From a virus: a DNA stretch of 52,605 nt. This document shows, piece after piece, positions 18,701-26,504 of the stretch (its first letter is position 1; each line of letters begins with the position of its first letter). The stretch spans positions 1 through 52,605 of IMG/VR virus record IMGVR_UViG_3300019926_000173; one strand, given 5' to 3'. Made by a program: the position numbers and the translations under genes. Below the pieces are notes generated by a model. The model saw only the letters and a list, made by a program, of their open reading frames with translations. It ran no database searches and was not told the DNA's origin.

Positions 18701-18743
18701 TCTCTGCACTCCCGTCGAGAGGCCACCAGCCAACAAGACTCAT
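15726..18743 (-). CDS. Large multi-LamG tail-fibre protein with Cys-rich insert
   Basis: 1005 residues. LamG-type domains begin at residue 1 (MSLVGWWPLDGSAEKK), about 215 (KILHYKFNQDGDVTDASGQG) and about 640 (LVGWWPLDGNTNDYSENGND), each ending in a DVRLYDHILSEKEVAQL-like motif. The last is interrupted at about 678-777 by a Cys-rich segment (TFEEALQHAHDQGGRLPT, GTGCGYDNELCWTAD) with a C-type-lectin or FGE-like look. A beta-sandwich around residue 480-620 (DSFEYVWKEDGSQTGHVVIL) separates them. The last 25 residues match the ILEI-LamG protein. Its start overlaps the upstream stop by 4 nt. Confidence 0.8.
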   Translation of the reverse strand: MSLVGWWPLDGSAEKKVGEFPTYESGNVQYGSGKLGQCYDNTSDNGTGIELIRHDDFTEYEDVYSFSLWFKSTSTSSGYTVERILARDASEYPTLCIDQTQNGNQNLTLYRATNVGSVAVNEWHHFAMTVDQGSNTSRAFINGELVSTGGVDNTTTARPYVIGGNTEGDGDISGGHFIGKIDDVRLYDHILSEKEVAQLSRGKILHYKFNQDGDVTDASGQGNDGTLNGPTYTTDSAIGSGAYSFNGSGDFIGSSLSYNTTSLSEVTVSTWYNSSSSVDQIIAASDRNEYWRLGVGSDSENGVQWTVYSSDMVSSASRSEIQDGNWHHIVGVFDTSLSNDHKIYIDGELDSEESHYNSGVGSGNRSYTHIGVGSEAGSQSGSTGPDDWLNGALSDFRIYNRGLSATDVKEIYQQRASIDAGGTTHGHELTDGARESFESGTTDSQWNVSTGTISSNRSYSGDYSFGSWNDGGLEATWNVFDQERQIDSFEYVWKEDGSQTGHVVILLDGNGNEVQESGTENPQWYLNNGSGGRYSVAGYDGQGYNVWTRFRFDFDWENGQYDYEMYDLNGNVRRTGTTGLDNSTGVKSIRFTGAGYGSANYCRFDQIKINGQSISQNGEFVGPDINEVGPAPDSLVGWWPLDGNTNDYSENGNDGVKSLDYISPSSSSDLGWDGQGSGYNSTGGETDPCSGKVTFEEALQHAHDQGGRLPTKAEMENDATRGTGCGYDNELCWTADKGDDSSEHWVSCGDHSDSNCEGQSEVRGNEETAYVRMVADDDLNRSDPVILADTFIYDWHTENGYSFDGVSISSGLGQSAYNFNGSSDYINCGDPPALDVSNFGDSITLSVWLNPSDSGGGRQDAFGKGDPNTNDNYRIWINSGDVYLYIDEGGSSNRVNTNIDNIWTHVVGTWDGSTIRLYIDGVEQTSASLSGSSLASSGADFVIGSRAGEEEFYAGDVQDGRIYDRALSDAEVAQLYAMTDPREDQQLLQTQDGSVLAKEQFSELL

Positions 18744-20545
18744 GAGTCGTTCCCCCGACTGTATGCTTCGAGCTTCATCCCAGCGTCGACACGCTCGGTG
18801 AGCATGTGTCCGTGCACAGTTCCGCCGTTGCTGATACTCCCGCGCTGTTCGTAGAGCGACTGGACCTCACTTGCACTTAGTTCAGTCGTATAGATTCGCG
18901 TATCTGCGATCTTCCCGTCGAAGTACGTATTAATATGCGACCCAATCCCGATCGTGAAATTCCCGGTACTATAGCCAGTGTAGAGGTCGCCAACACCATT
19001 CGAATCTTCCTCCACACCGTCGACGTAGATTCGAGCACTGCCGTTATCTTTCGCCGTTGCAGCGACATGGTGCCAGCTACTATCATCGACGCGTGTCGAG
19101 CCATTGACGAACTCTGTACTTCCGTCGTATGCCCGGAATGATGGCGTTCCGTTTTCGATATACATCTCTTTTTCGTGGGAACCGCCAGTCGGCAAATTAT
19201 CGGAGAATCCGCTGATGGACCCATCGGTCGACGTCTTGACCCATGAACAGATCGTATATTCGCCCGGAAGATTGCCAAAGGGATAATAGACGTAGTCCGA
19301 GAGCCCATCAAAGTCGTAGGCACCAAATCCGATCCCTGATGTTCGTGAAAACGTTGCCCCGTTGCGTGTTCCATTGTGGCCGTATCCAGTGCTATCGAGA
19401 ACGACGTCTGGACCACGAGAGCCGACGACGAATGGCGTTGCGGACTCGCGCTCTTCGATCTGGACCTGGGAGAACTCACACCACTGCTGTGACGTCGAGT
19501 AGCCCCACTGGAGTCCGGGCGTAATGCTCGTATTACTTGTGACACCAACTGGAATCTTGAACCTGTGCCAGTTGCCGTCATTCTGCATCGTTATTCCGTC
19601 GGACCCAGCATTACTCCAGTCTCCGGTAATCCAGTTCTTCGCTGACAGACCGGTCTTACTCGCACTGGATTCAAGCCGGTAGTAGCCAGAGTAAGTGATC
19701 GTATCGCCGGTTGCGACATCAACAGAGTTCGTCCGACCGTGCATTCCGTGCCACTGATTGTCCGTGCCAGTCTTGACGAGACGGACGACCTCCTCTCTCG
19801 GGGCCGAACTATCGAGTTTCGTATTCGTCTCACTGCTGTTGTTCCCACGCCATGCATACGAAGCACCGTCGACGAGATTGTAATCCGGGATGAGATTCGT
19901 CGTCGGCCCCTCCCCGAGTGAGTTCATCTTGTAGTGGAGGGCTGTTCCGCGGGAAAGTTGCTTAATTTGTTTCTTCGAGAGCGCGTGATCGTAGAGGCGA
20001 AGATCATCAATATAATCGTCAATAGAACTATTGCCTAACGTGAGGTCGTTACTTTCGTAACTACCCAACGAAAAATTTCCGTCCGTTGTTTGACGTTTTT
20101 CACCATTGACCCATGCTGAGAGTTCTTCACTATTTTTTCGAATGACAAAATGGAACCATTCGCCTTGACTGATGTTTGAGAAGGTATCCTCAGCGACTTG
20201 GTGATAGTTACCGTCTATATCATACAGTCTGGTCAGATGGCCGGGGCCAGCACCAGCATTATTGTAATCGTCACGGCCGTGTTCGATACGATGGCTTCCT
20301 TTGTTGAGATTATCATTCCACGCACTTTGGTTGCTATTTTGTCGCCACCAGAATACAATTGTAAGTTCTTCCCCTTGGAATGTGGATTGGATTTTCTTAG
20401 AATTCCCAAAGTCAATATTGCCTGAATTAGCGTCGTATGCTCTACCCAACTTCCCGTCAACGTAGTTGGGGGAACCTGATCCATGATTACCACCAATTCG
20501 ATCATTTGCGTTTCCATCAAGAGGCCACCAGCCAACAAGACTCAT
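18740..20545 (-). CDS. Two-LamG tail-fibre protein with carbohydrate-binding-like middle
   Basis: 601 residues. LamG 1 covers residues 1-190 (MSLVGWWPLDGNANDRIGGN, DLRLYDHALSKKQIKQLSRG). A CBM-like beta-sandwich follows at 200-370 (SVDVATGDTITYSGYYRLE, WCEFSQVQIEERESATPFV), then LamG 2 at 375-560 (GAYDFDGLSDYVYYPFGNL, DTRIYTTELSASEVQSLYEQ). The N-terminus is almost the same as in the next gene. Likely an adhesive fibre component; ATGA overlap indicates translational coupling. Confidence 0.8.
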   Translation of the reverse strand: MSLVGWWPLDGNANDRIGGNHGSGSPNYVDGKLGRAYDANSGNIDFGNSKKIQSTFQGEELTIVFWWRQNSNQSAWNDNLNKGSHRIEHGRDDYNNAGAGPGHLTRLYDIDGNYHQVAEDTFSNISQGEWFHFVIRKNSEELSAWVNGEKRQTTDGNFSLGSYESNDLTLGNSSIDDYIDDLRLYDHALSKKQIKQLSRGTALHYKMNSLGEGPTTNLIPDYNLVDGASYAWRGNNSSETNTKLDSSAPREEVVRLVKTGTDNQWHGMHGRTNSVDVATGDTITYSGYYRLESSASKTGLSAKNWITGDWSNAGSDGITMQNDGNWHRFKIPVGVTSNTSITPGLQWGYSTSQQWCEFSQVQIEERESATPFVVGSRGPDVVLDSTGYGHNGTRNGATFSRTSGIGFGAYDFDGLSDYVYYPFGNLPGEYTICSWVKTSTDGSISGFSDNLPTGGSHEKEMYIENGTPSFRAYDGSTEFVNGSTRVDDSSWHHVAATAKDNGSARIYVDGVEEDSNGVGDLYTGYSTGNFTIGIGSHINTYFDGKIADTRIYTTELSASEVQSLYEQRGSISNGGTVHGHMLTERVDAGMKLEAYSRGNDS

Positions 20546-20551
20546 CGGATA

Positions 20552-21475
20552 CTATCCCGTGTAGTTGAAGTCGAGGCTGTTCGTGTTCGTGTTCTCCTCG
20601 ATCTCGAAATTCGAAAACGTTGCTCTCGAGAGAGCGCCATCTTCGACGGCACCACGAGCATCGCTATCAGTATACTCGGGATGGTGGGCATTAGTATCGC
20701 CAATGTGATCACTAGCAAGCCATGTTCCAGTATCGTCTAGGTAAACGTCGGATGTGACGAGCTCGTGTCGTGTCCCGCCACCATCAACGAGTTCGATCCA
20801 GTCGGTATCATTGTCGAAATCGAAGAATAGCCCACTTCCACCGACTTGGCTTGCACTTTGGAGTGCTGTTCGGGCGTCTCCATCTGTATACTCTGGGTGG
20901 TGGGCATCCGGATCACTATCTGGCGAGACGTCGCTCAGTTCACTTGCGCTCGATGTCTTCGAGTGATGTGCATTAGAATCGCTGTCCGGTGAAACGTCAC
21001 TCAGGTCGCTCGCACTGGATGTTTTCGAGTGGTGCGCGTCCGACGTACTATCCGGTGAGACGTCACTCAGTTCGCTTGCACTGCTCGTCTTCGAGTGCGT
21101 GTCTGCTTCTGGGTTGTAGTTACTCGACTCCAGCTTATCATTGAGCTCTGTCTCGATGTCGCCAAACATCTTGGCTGTCGGGCTCAACTGGAGCGAAGAC
21201 GGATTCGGATGGGAGGCCCCGGTCGTCCCCTCCTGTCCGCGCGAGATCGTCAGCGTATCGTTCGTCGTATCCTGCCCGGTGACCCGCACGATCTCCACGT
21301 TGCTGTCGTTGTCGGGTCGAGGATGGCTATTTGCGTCCCACAGAACGAGATTATATTGGCTGCTACTCGGATCCGGGAAGATAGACGCATTCGCGACGCT
21401 AATCGTTGTCTGCGTACTATCTATCGATTCGGCTGTTTCGCCACGGATGAAGTTGGAGACTTGGTCGAGTGCCAT
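20552..21475 (-). CDS. Tail fibre with tandem His-containing repeats
   Basis: 307 residues. The first 110 residues resemble a beta-structured fibre base (TTISVANASIFPD, EIVRVTGQD, TISRGQEGTTGASH). Residues 125-195 are three near-identical repeats of HSKTSSASELSDVSPDS followed by DAHH; HHPEYTDGDAR then recurs near 196 and 265. HxH repeats of this kind bind metal along trimeric phage fibres. The end (EIEENTNTNSLDFNYTG) is a fibre-like C-terminus. First of the fibre run. Confidence 0.75.
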   Translation of the reverse strand: MALDQVSNFIRGETAESIDSTQTTISVANASIFPDPSSSQYNLVLWDANSHPRPDNDSNVEIVRVTGQDTTNDTLTISRGQEGTTGASHPNPSSLQLSPTAKMFGDIETELNDKLESSNYNPEADTHSKTSSASELSDVSPDSTSDAHHSKTSSASDLSDVSPDSDSNAHHSKTSSASELSDVSPDSDPDAHHPEYTDGDARTALQSASQVGGSGLFFDFDNDTDWIELVDGGGTRHELVTSDVYLDDTGTWLASDHIGDTNAHHPEYTDSDARGAVEDGALSRATFSNFEIEENTNTNSLDFNYTG

Positions 21476-21587
21476 GTAAAATTAGAACCGCAAGATGAGC
21501 GTTTGAAGCGACTGTTTGACACAGCCCCCCTATCCGTGACAATACGGAGAATGCGACAGTGGTGAATGCAGTAGTCCTATCGTGTAA

Positions 21588-21668
21588 CTATGTATTGTCT
21601 GACTGGTCGTCGGCGTCAGATTCAACGACATCCGCTGTTGCCTCGAGGGGCGCTATGTCAAGTAACAT
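21588..21668 (-). CDS. Possible 26-residue acidic peptide
   Basis: Starts 9 nt after the stop of the 21677-22120 gene and reads MLLDIAPLEATADVVESDAD then DQSDNT. The composition is haloarchaeal and spacing suits an operon member, but it is too short to be sure. Apart from this the 200-nt gap holds only a GTCGCA motif near 21551. Confidence 0.3.
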   Translation of the reverse strand: MLLDIAPLEATADVVESDADDQSDNT

Positions 21669-21676
21669 CTGCCCGA

Positions 21677-22120
21677 TTACGTCAGGCTCAGACCAGCACC
21701 GCTCAGGGTAAACTGGTCGATGTCGCCCAGATCGTAGGACTGGTTCAGACTACCAGTAAAGAGCAAGTGATCGGTTGCACTGGAGTCACCTTTGTCGTCG
21801 GAATTGAAGTTGACGACGACTGCATAGGCGTCAACAGCCTGCGTCGAGTCGGTCGTGTCGAAGGTCTGGTCGGCGATGATCGCTTCCCAGTCGCCTCCAT
21901 TGTCCTGGGTCGAGAGATCTCCGCCGAACGAGGCCGTCTGCCGGGCGAATGCACCGCCAGTGGGCTCGGTCGTAATGTCGCCGATGTCGCTGGCGTCAGT
22001 CAGCGCGTCGGTACTGTCGTTGAATAGTGTGACGTCGATGCTAGCAGGTTTCGAGATAGACTCGGCAAAGAAGTCGTCAAGAATGATCTCCTCGCCGGTA
22101 TCATGCAATTGCGTGACCAT
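21677..22120 (-). CDS. Virion structural protein, unknown family
   Basis: 147 residues, begins MVTQLHDTGEEIILDDFF. It is Asp/Thr/Ser-rich with strand-like segments (AYAVVVNFNSDDKGD, TDHLLFTGSLNQSYDL), similar in style to minor tail or decoration proteins. It is preceded by an AT-rich leader with its own palindrome and precedes the fibre genes. Confidence 0.6.
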   Translation of the reverse strand: MVTQLHDTGEEIILDDFFAESISKPASIDVTLFNDSTDALTDASDIGDITTEPTGGAFARQTASFGGDLSTQDNGGDWEAIIADQTFDTTDSTQAVDAYAVVVNFNSDDKGDSSATDHLLFTGSLNQSYDLGDIDQFTLSGAGLSLT

Positions 22121-22175
22121 ATGTTGTGTAAATAAGTTATTGTCTAAACGTTTGTTTAGTTATTCTGAGTGCGAC
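22121..22175 (-). promoter_or_regulatory. AT-rich promoter region with palindrome
   Basis: Between the connector stop and the 22120 start lies an AT-rich stretch containing CTAAAC-GTTT-GTTTAG (22144-22159), a perfect 6-bp inverted repeat, and GTCGCA near 22168. It probably starts transcription of the structural and fibre genes; the palindrome could be an operator. Confidence 0.45.
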
Positions 22176-22195
22176 GAATGAACTACAACGCGAAA

Positions 22196-22573
22196 TTAGT
22201 CGATCGTCGACTCGCCGATCTGGGCCATCCGTCGGAGCCGAACCGTATGCCGGGGCTTCGTCACCAACACAGCCTCGTCCGAGGGCGGATGTGGGATACT
22301 GAGCGAATCCATCCGATCGAAGGAGAGCTCGAGGGTATCGAGGCGAACATTGTCGTCCGGGTAGACTTCGAAATGGACGCCGTCGTCCGGCAGTCGAGCG
22401 TACACAGGCTGGGGTGAGCCTGCCTGGGCGTCAGGACGCCTCAGCAGGTCGTCATACAGTTCCGTGTTGATCCGAGGGTACTCGGCTTCGCTCGGAGTCA
22501 CACGGAGCTCAATCAGGTCATAGGCCTCTGAGAAGTGCATGGCAGTTGGCGGGTTTGCCTCGAAGGTCGACAT
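22196..22573 (-). CDS. Probable head-tail connector or tail-completion protein
   Basis: 125 residues from the ATG at 22573, chosen because GGAGGTG lies 8 nt upstream and the start follows the small-terminase stop by one base; a longer frame would overlap it. Begins MSTFEANPPTAMHFSEAYDL. Strand-rich, with VYARLPDDGVHFEVYPDDN. No family recognised; the position suggests a connector. Confidence 0.6.
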   Translation of the reverse strand: MSTFEANPPTAMHFSEAYDLIELRVTPSEAEYPRINTELYDDLLRRPDAQAGSPQPVYARLPDDGVHFEVYPDDNVRLDTLELSFDRMDSLSIPHPPSDEAVLVTKPRHTVRLRRMAQIGESTID

Positions 22574-22574
22574 C

Positions 22575-23666
22575 TCAGGCACCTCCCGAGAGAAGCTTGG
22601 CAATCGACTCGGCTGCCTCTTCCTCGACATCGTCATCGTCGAGGATTTCCAACTCATTCAGCTTCTTCAGAATGTCCCTGTCGAGCCGGGAGTACGGAAG
22701 GTTGACTGGGTGCTCCTCGACGGAGGTAATCTCTTCTTTGGTATCCTCGTCGTAGTCGACGGTCTGCTCTTTCGTGAGTCCCGTGATCTCACCGTCCTCG
22801 ACGAACTCGTCGAGTGAGCCCATGGCTCGGTGCTGGTCGATGGCCGTTCGATAGAGTTCGTTGAACTTGGCCTGGTGATCGCGACCGAAGGGGGCATCCT
22901 CGAGCCAGGAGTTGACCATTCCCTCGATGAAGGCCCGATCTTCCTGGTCGAGCGCTTCCCAGTAATTCGTTCGCTGGGCGAACAGGCCATGCGTCATCCC
23001 GTACGTGTTGCCGTTGTTGGGGTGCTCGCCCTCTGCGAAGTCCTGCTTGTCGGCATGATCGTTGCAATGCGTCTTCCCGTCTTCGCTCAACGGGTACCGC
23101 TCACAGTATCCGACGTGCTCGTTGTACCGATTGGTGACGTTGTGCGGAGCGGAACCATCGATATGGATCCACGTCGCCGTGCCTGCCTCGATGGCAGTCA
23201 TATCCTCGTCTTCGAGCTCGCCGAGTTCCTTCGACTGATACGTCATGTCGGGCTCCTCGACGGGAGGCCGATTCTGATCTACCGCAGTAACTGCCTCCGA
23301 CGCACGCATGGCGTCGGCGGTCGGGATCGAGTCTCCGTCGCCAGCACCGGGGGTGACGTCTGCCCCAAGGGCGACGGCGTCGAGGACGTAATCGTCCCAG
23401 AGCCATTTCCGAAGGGTGCGATAGTCGGGTACAACCTCGACGATGTGTGAGGGATCGTCGGCTGTATCGACAAAGCGACAGAGGACAACAGACCCAGACT
23501 GATCAGTTACCTCGAGCGCATCATCGTGGCCACTATCTGATGCGCCGAGTGTAATCTCGACTCCCAGTTTGTGCGTAATGTTGGCTGCGCACCGATCCGG
23601 GAGTGGTTCTGAGCTGACCATTGCGACGTGATCGCCCTCGGAGAGGGCGAGTCCCAGTACGGCCAT
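22575..23666 (-). CDS. Probable terminase small subunit
   Basis: 363 residues. The C-terminal half has the signature of many small terminase subunits: a Cys/His cluster (GYCERYPLSEDGKTHCNDHA), then HPNNGNTYGMTHGLF and NYWEALDQEDRAFIEGMVNS, and a helical acidic tail ending AAESIAKLLSGGA. The first 120 residues (VAMVSSEPLPDRCAANITHK) are a separate domain of unknown fold. A paired-hairpin repeat overlaps the ATG, which falls in the right arm of one hairpin. The small subunit recognises viral DNA for packaging. First gene of the head/tail module. Confidence 0.6.
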   Translation of the reverse strand: MAVLGLALSEGDHVAMVSSEPLPDRCAANITHKLGVEITLGASDSGHDDALEVTDQSGSVVLCRFVDTADDPSHIVEVVPDYRTLRKWLWDDYVLDAVALGADVTPGAGDGDSIPTADAMRASEAVTAVDQNRPPVEEPDMTYQSKELGELEDEDMTAIEAGTATWIHIDGSAPHNVTNRYNEHVGYCERYPLSEDGKTHCNDHADKQDFAEGEHPNNGNTYGMTHGLFAQRTNYWEALDQEDRAFIEGMVNSWLEDAPFGRDHQAKFNELYRTAIDQHRAMGSLDEFVEDGEITGLTKEQTVDYDEDTKEEITSVEEHPVNLPYSRLDRDILKKLNELEILDDDDVEEEAAESIAKLLSGGA

Positions 23667-23688
23667 CGCAAAGCGATGCGCCGACGTG
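23624..23688 (-). repeat. Paired-hairpin element I at a gene start
   Basis: On the minus strand CATCGC-TTT-GCGATG, then the 14-nt spacer GCCGTACTGGGACT, then CGCCCT-CTCCG-AGGGCG. The small-terminase ATG lies in the first hairpin. CACGTCG occurs on both sides 58 bp apart. The core is 41/43 identical to one at 39699-39741. Confidence 0.7.
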
Positions 23689-23907
23689 TGACAAAATACG
23701 AGACTGCGTTTCAGAAAAACGGAAAGATGGAAAAGAGATGGAGCGGTCCGACCCGACGATAATTAGTTCGTGGAGATTATCGATGAGAGACGTGGTGAGT
23801 CAACAGACGAGCAGTCTCGGACGCGCCCAGTAGCCAGAGACGAAAGAGGAGAAAGAAAATAGTGTAGCCATCCGGACGGGAAATGGGAGACTCCTGTCTG
23901 CATGAAT

Positions 23908-23934
23908 CCGTAGTCCGTGCGGTCCTTTTAAGCA
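23908..23934 (-). promoter_or_regulatory. Promoter motif copy 3, upstream of small-terminase module
   Basis: On the minus strand CTTAAAAGGACCGCACGG then ACTAC matches copies at 1749-1774 and 6329-6350. It lies about 240 nt before the ATG at 23666, so the leader would be long. The rest of 23667-23955 shows no gene. Confidence 0.6.
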
Positions 23935-23955
23935 GGACTGGACTACGATACCCCG

Positions 23956-25074
23956 TTACTCGTCGTCGCTGGAGAGCTTGCTCAGTGCGGAGATTCCGAC
24001 CAGGCTGACGATGATACCACTAAGGCCACCGATGATCATATCATCAGTGAGCAGGCGGGAGTCACCAGACTGGGTCGTGGTCGGCCCCGAGGCACTCTCG
24101 GTCGATCGGGGCCGAAGTGATCGGGTCGGCGTCGATGGGGGCTGCGTCGGGGTCGACTGGTCCGGCGTCTGGGTCGACGGATCCTCCGGTGTTGGCGTCT
24201 CCAGTCCGGGGGTTGGCGTCGTCGGCGTTGGGTCCGGACTCGACATCTGGTCCGGTGATTCGACGAACTCGACGAAATAGGTCCCTGGGAGATCTTCCTC
24301 GTCCCAGCCAACAACGTCGATCGTGTAGGTCCCAGACGATTGCAATGTCGTCGCCAGTGTTGGCTTGAGAGAGTAATGTGCCTTGTCCGATTGGAATTCA
24401 TCAGTCTCGTCGACGACGTTTCCATCCGGGTCGCGCAGACGGAGTGAGAAGTATTTCTCACTCAACCTGAGAACAATCGAATCACCGTAGCTCCCCTCGA
24501 ATGTGACCGACTCGACAGTTGATTCTGTCTGTCCGTATCTGGTCGTCGTTGAATCCGTCCGTTCGATAGTTCCACCACGATACTCGCCGTACTCGATCGT
24601 CTCGAGATCAGTGACGATATTGCTGAACCGAAGCGTAAATTCGCCCGTCGAGCGGGCGTATTCGGTTGTGACGTAGACTGTGTAGGTCCCAGTCAATTCG
24701 AGCGTCTGGTCGATACTGGCGACACGTCCGCTCGTTTCTTCGACGATTGCCCCGTCTGGATCAACGAGTCGGACCCGTGGGTTGACGTTGCTTGATTTGG
24801 TTCTCACGAGGAGGTGGATCTGGTCACCAGCGCGCCCACTAATATCATCACCACCGTAGCCGGCAAATTCGTACTTCTCAGTGTAGTGATCTTCCGTATC
24901 GAACGGCGTCGTCGAATGCATGGACGTTAGCTCCTCCGTGAACTGATCACCGTATTCGATCGTATCCGCTGGAATGGTAGTTGATTGGCCCGAGACAGTG
25001 GGGACGAGTAGCGACGTACCGGCTGCTGCTGTTCCAGCAAGAAGCTGCCGACGGCTGAGACTACGGTGGTCCAT
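23956..25074 (-). CDS. Tat-exported, membrane-anchored surface protein with PPC-like domains
   Basis: 372 residues. The N-terminus has a Tat signal (SLSRRQLLAGTAAAGTSLL) with a likely cut after VSGQ. Two PPC-like beta-sandwiches follow at about 50-150 (GDQIHLLVRTKSSNVNPRVR, GTYTVYVTTEY) and 170-275 (GDSIVLRLSEKYFSLRLRDP, SGTYTIDVVGWDE). A Pro/Thr-rich stalk (280-335) leads to a C-terminal transmembrane helix (MIIGGLSGIIVSLVGISAL) and SSDDE. This is the architecture of a host-type cell-surface protein rather than a virion protein. It may alter the infected cell surface or block superinfection; that role is inference. Confidence 0.75.
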   Translation of the reverse strand: MDHRSLSRRQLLAGTAAAGTSLLVPTVSGQSTTIPADTIEYGDQFTEELTSMHSTTPFDTEDHYTEKYEFAGYGGDDISGRAGDQIHLLVRTKSSNVNPRVRLVDPDGAIVEETSGRVASIDQTLELTGTYTVYVTTEYARSTGEFTLRFSNIVTDLETIEYGEYRGGTIERTDSTTTRYGQTESTVESVTFEGSYGDSIVLRLSEKYFSLRLRDPDGNVVDETDEFQSDKAHYSLKPTLATTLQSSGTYTIDVVGWDEEDLPGTYFVEFVESPDQMSSPDPTPTTPTPGLETPTPEDPSTQTPDQSTPTQPPSTPTRSLRPRSTESASGPTTTQSGDSRLLTDDMIIGGLSGIIVSLVGISALSKLSSDDE

Positions 25075-25132
25075 TTGTTCTATTACTGACTACATATGCA
25101 GGCTAGAAAAAAGTATTGCAGATGAGTATGCG

Positions 25133-26041
25133 TTAGTCACGACCATCGAGAACGAGCTCGCTGTCGTTTTTCCGAATGAGCGTCCGTGTATCGACGATAT
25201 CCTTCCGATCGAGCTCGAGGTCGTCGAGAAGATCCTGCGTGCCAGCCCGATTGATCGCTCGTCGCTCGATCGCGTCAGCTGGATCCTCGTTTTCGAACTG
25301 CCGGACGTCCTTATCGATATACATCGTCAGGATTGCAACGATCAGGCACTCGGTCGTGATATGGCCAGCTTTGTACGGGCCAACGTCCAGGTGCTCTATC
25401 GTATAGATTGCCTCCTGTTTGTGTTGCTCACTGGCACCCATTTCCCCGCCGAAGGTTTCGACCCATCGTCGCTTATCTGCGTCTGCATTCTGGCTGGCAC
25501 GGGACTCGATCTTCGAGTGCATTCCGTCGTTCCACTTTGCGAGTTTCTCCCAGCCTCGTTTGAGCTCGGACGGTCGGCCCTTCTGTGAGGGCCCATCGGT
25601 CGACGTGTCGCTCGCATAGAATGTTGTTCGTGTCGTCGACCGGCCATCGTTTGGGCCATCGGTCGACGTTTCAGCAACCCAGGCCTCTTCTCGTGAGAGG
25701 GCGCCGTGTCCACCCTGTCGGTCGAGAGGGTCCACCGCAACGCGCTCCAGGGCTTTGCGGTCGACATCCTGGCCCGGTGCGATCGTATCTTCGTGATCCG
25801 TTGCAGGGCGCTGGGTCGTCCAGGCAGCCTCATCTGGGTAATTTTGATCCTGTGGAGGCCCCTTTGCCTCATCATTGTATTCCTGTGATTCGGCAATATC
25901 GGACCTCCCGTATTTGGCGCCACCCATGTCGTCCGTTGCGCCCGTTTGGGTATCGTTGGCACTGTCCGATGCAACTACGTCCTCGTCCTCGTCCGAGTGA
26001 GTATCAGTTTCGTGTGACGATACTCTGTCGGTAGAAACCAT
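25133..26041 (-). CDS. Acidic protein with TFB/cyclin-like C-terminal region (tentative)
   Basis: 302 residues. The first 150 are acidic and apparently disordered, with a repeated ETSTDGPNDG / DTSTDGPSQKG motif. The C-terminal 150 are helical: RGWEKLAKWNDGMHSKIESR, HKQEAIYTIEHLDVGPYKAG, HITTECLIVAILTMYIDKD. The order resembles the linker and first cyclin fold of transcription factor B-related haloarchaeal proteins, but motifs are weak. As first gene of the minus-strand half, a transcription role would fit. Start preceded by TAGTCGCAC. Confidence 0.45.
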   Translation of the reverse strand: MVSTDRVSSHETDTHSDEDEDVVASDSANDTQTGATDDMGGAKYGRSDIAESQEYNDEAKGPPQDQNYPDEAAWTTQRPATDHEDTIAPGQDVDRKALERVAVDPLDRQGGHGALSREEAWVAETSTDGPNDGRSTTRTTFYASDTSTDGPSQKGRPSELKRGWEKLAKWNDGMHSKIESRASQNADADKRRWVETFGGEMGASEQHKQEAIYTIEHLDVGPYKAGHITTECLIVAILTMYIDKDVRQFENEDPADAIERRAINRAGTQDLLDDLELDRKDIVDTRTLIRKNDSELVLDGRD

Positions 26042-26468
26042 GTGCGACTAATAGACGATGCGTGCGACACAGTAGAAATGATCCGCAACGCACCGAAAAC
26101 TGAATCGAAAGCGAAGAGCGGGGTGGGGTGGAAGTGACTGTGACCGCTCGTGTACCATCACAACAGCACCAATGTGGGAAGACAGTGATGCGGTGTTCTG
26201 ATTGAATGGGGCGTGCTCACCAGCCTCTGTGTCAGCGAGGGTGTGCGGTGCAAGTGGTGCCTGTTGTGATGTATCTCGATATATGTCGGCTATGCACTTA
26301 TACCTGTTGGGTACGACTATGCAATCGTGGGGCGCGATCGTGGTGGCGCCGAGGTGGTCGGGCGCAACAGAGCTGTCCAGGTTCGGCGGACCAACCGCGA
26401 AATTCTGGTGTGAGAACAGGTGGATTAAATTCGTAGGGTTCCCCCGTGTGGAGGAGCTACAAGAAGGG

Positions 26469-26504
26469 GTGGTATCCTTTTAAAAACCAGCCGTTGGATA
26501 CCAC
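26469..26504 (+). promoter_or_regulatory. Palindrome straddling a TATA box
   Basis: GTGGTATCC (26469-26477) and GGATACCAC (26496-26504) are perfect inverted 9-mers, 18 nt apart; a strong TATA sequence TTTTAAAAA lies between them. This is the layout of a dimeric repressor site over a core promoter. The transcript it would drive toward 26811 has a 300-nt leader. Confidence 0.55.

Noticed and set aside
26292-26483. Open frame MHLYLLGTTMQSWG, which recalls the N-terminus of Cas5
   Set aside because: Only the LLG-x-MQSWG stretch fits; the rest does not, it is 63 residues, not acidic, overlaps the operator-like palindrome, and there are no cas genes or CRISPR repeats nearby.
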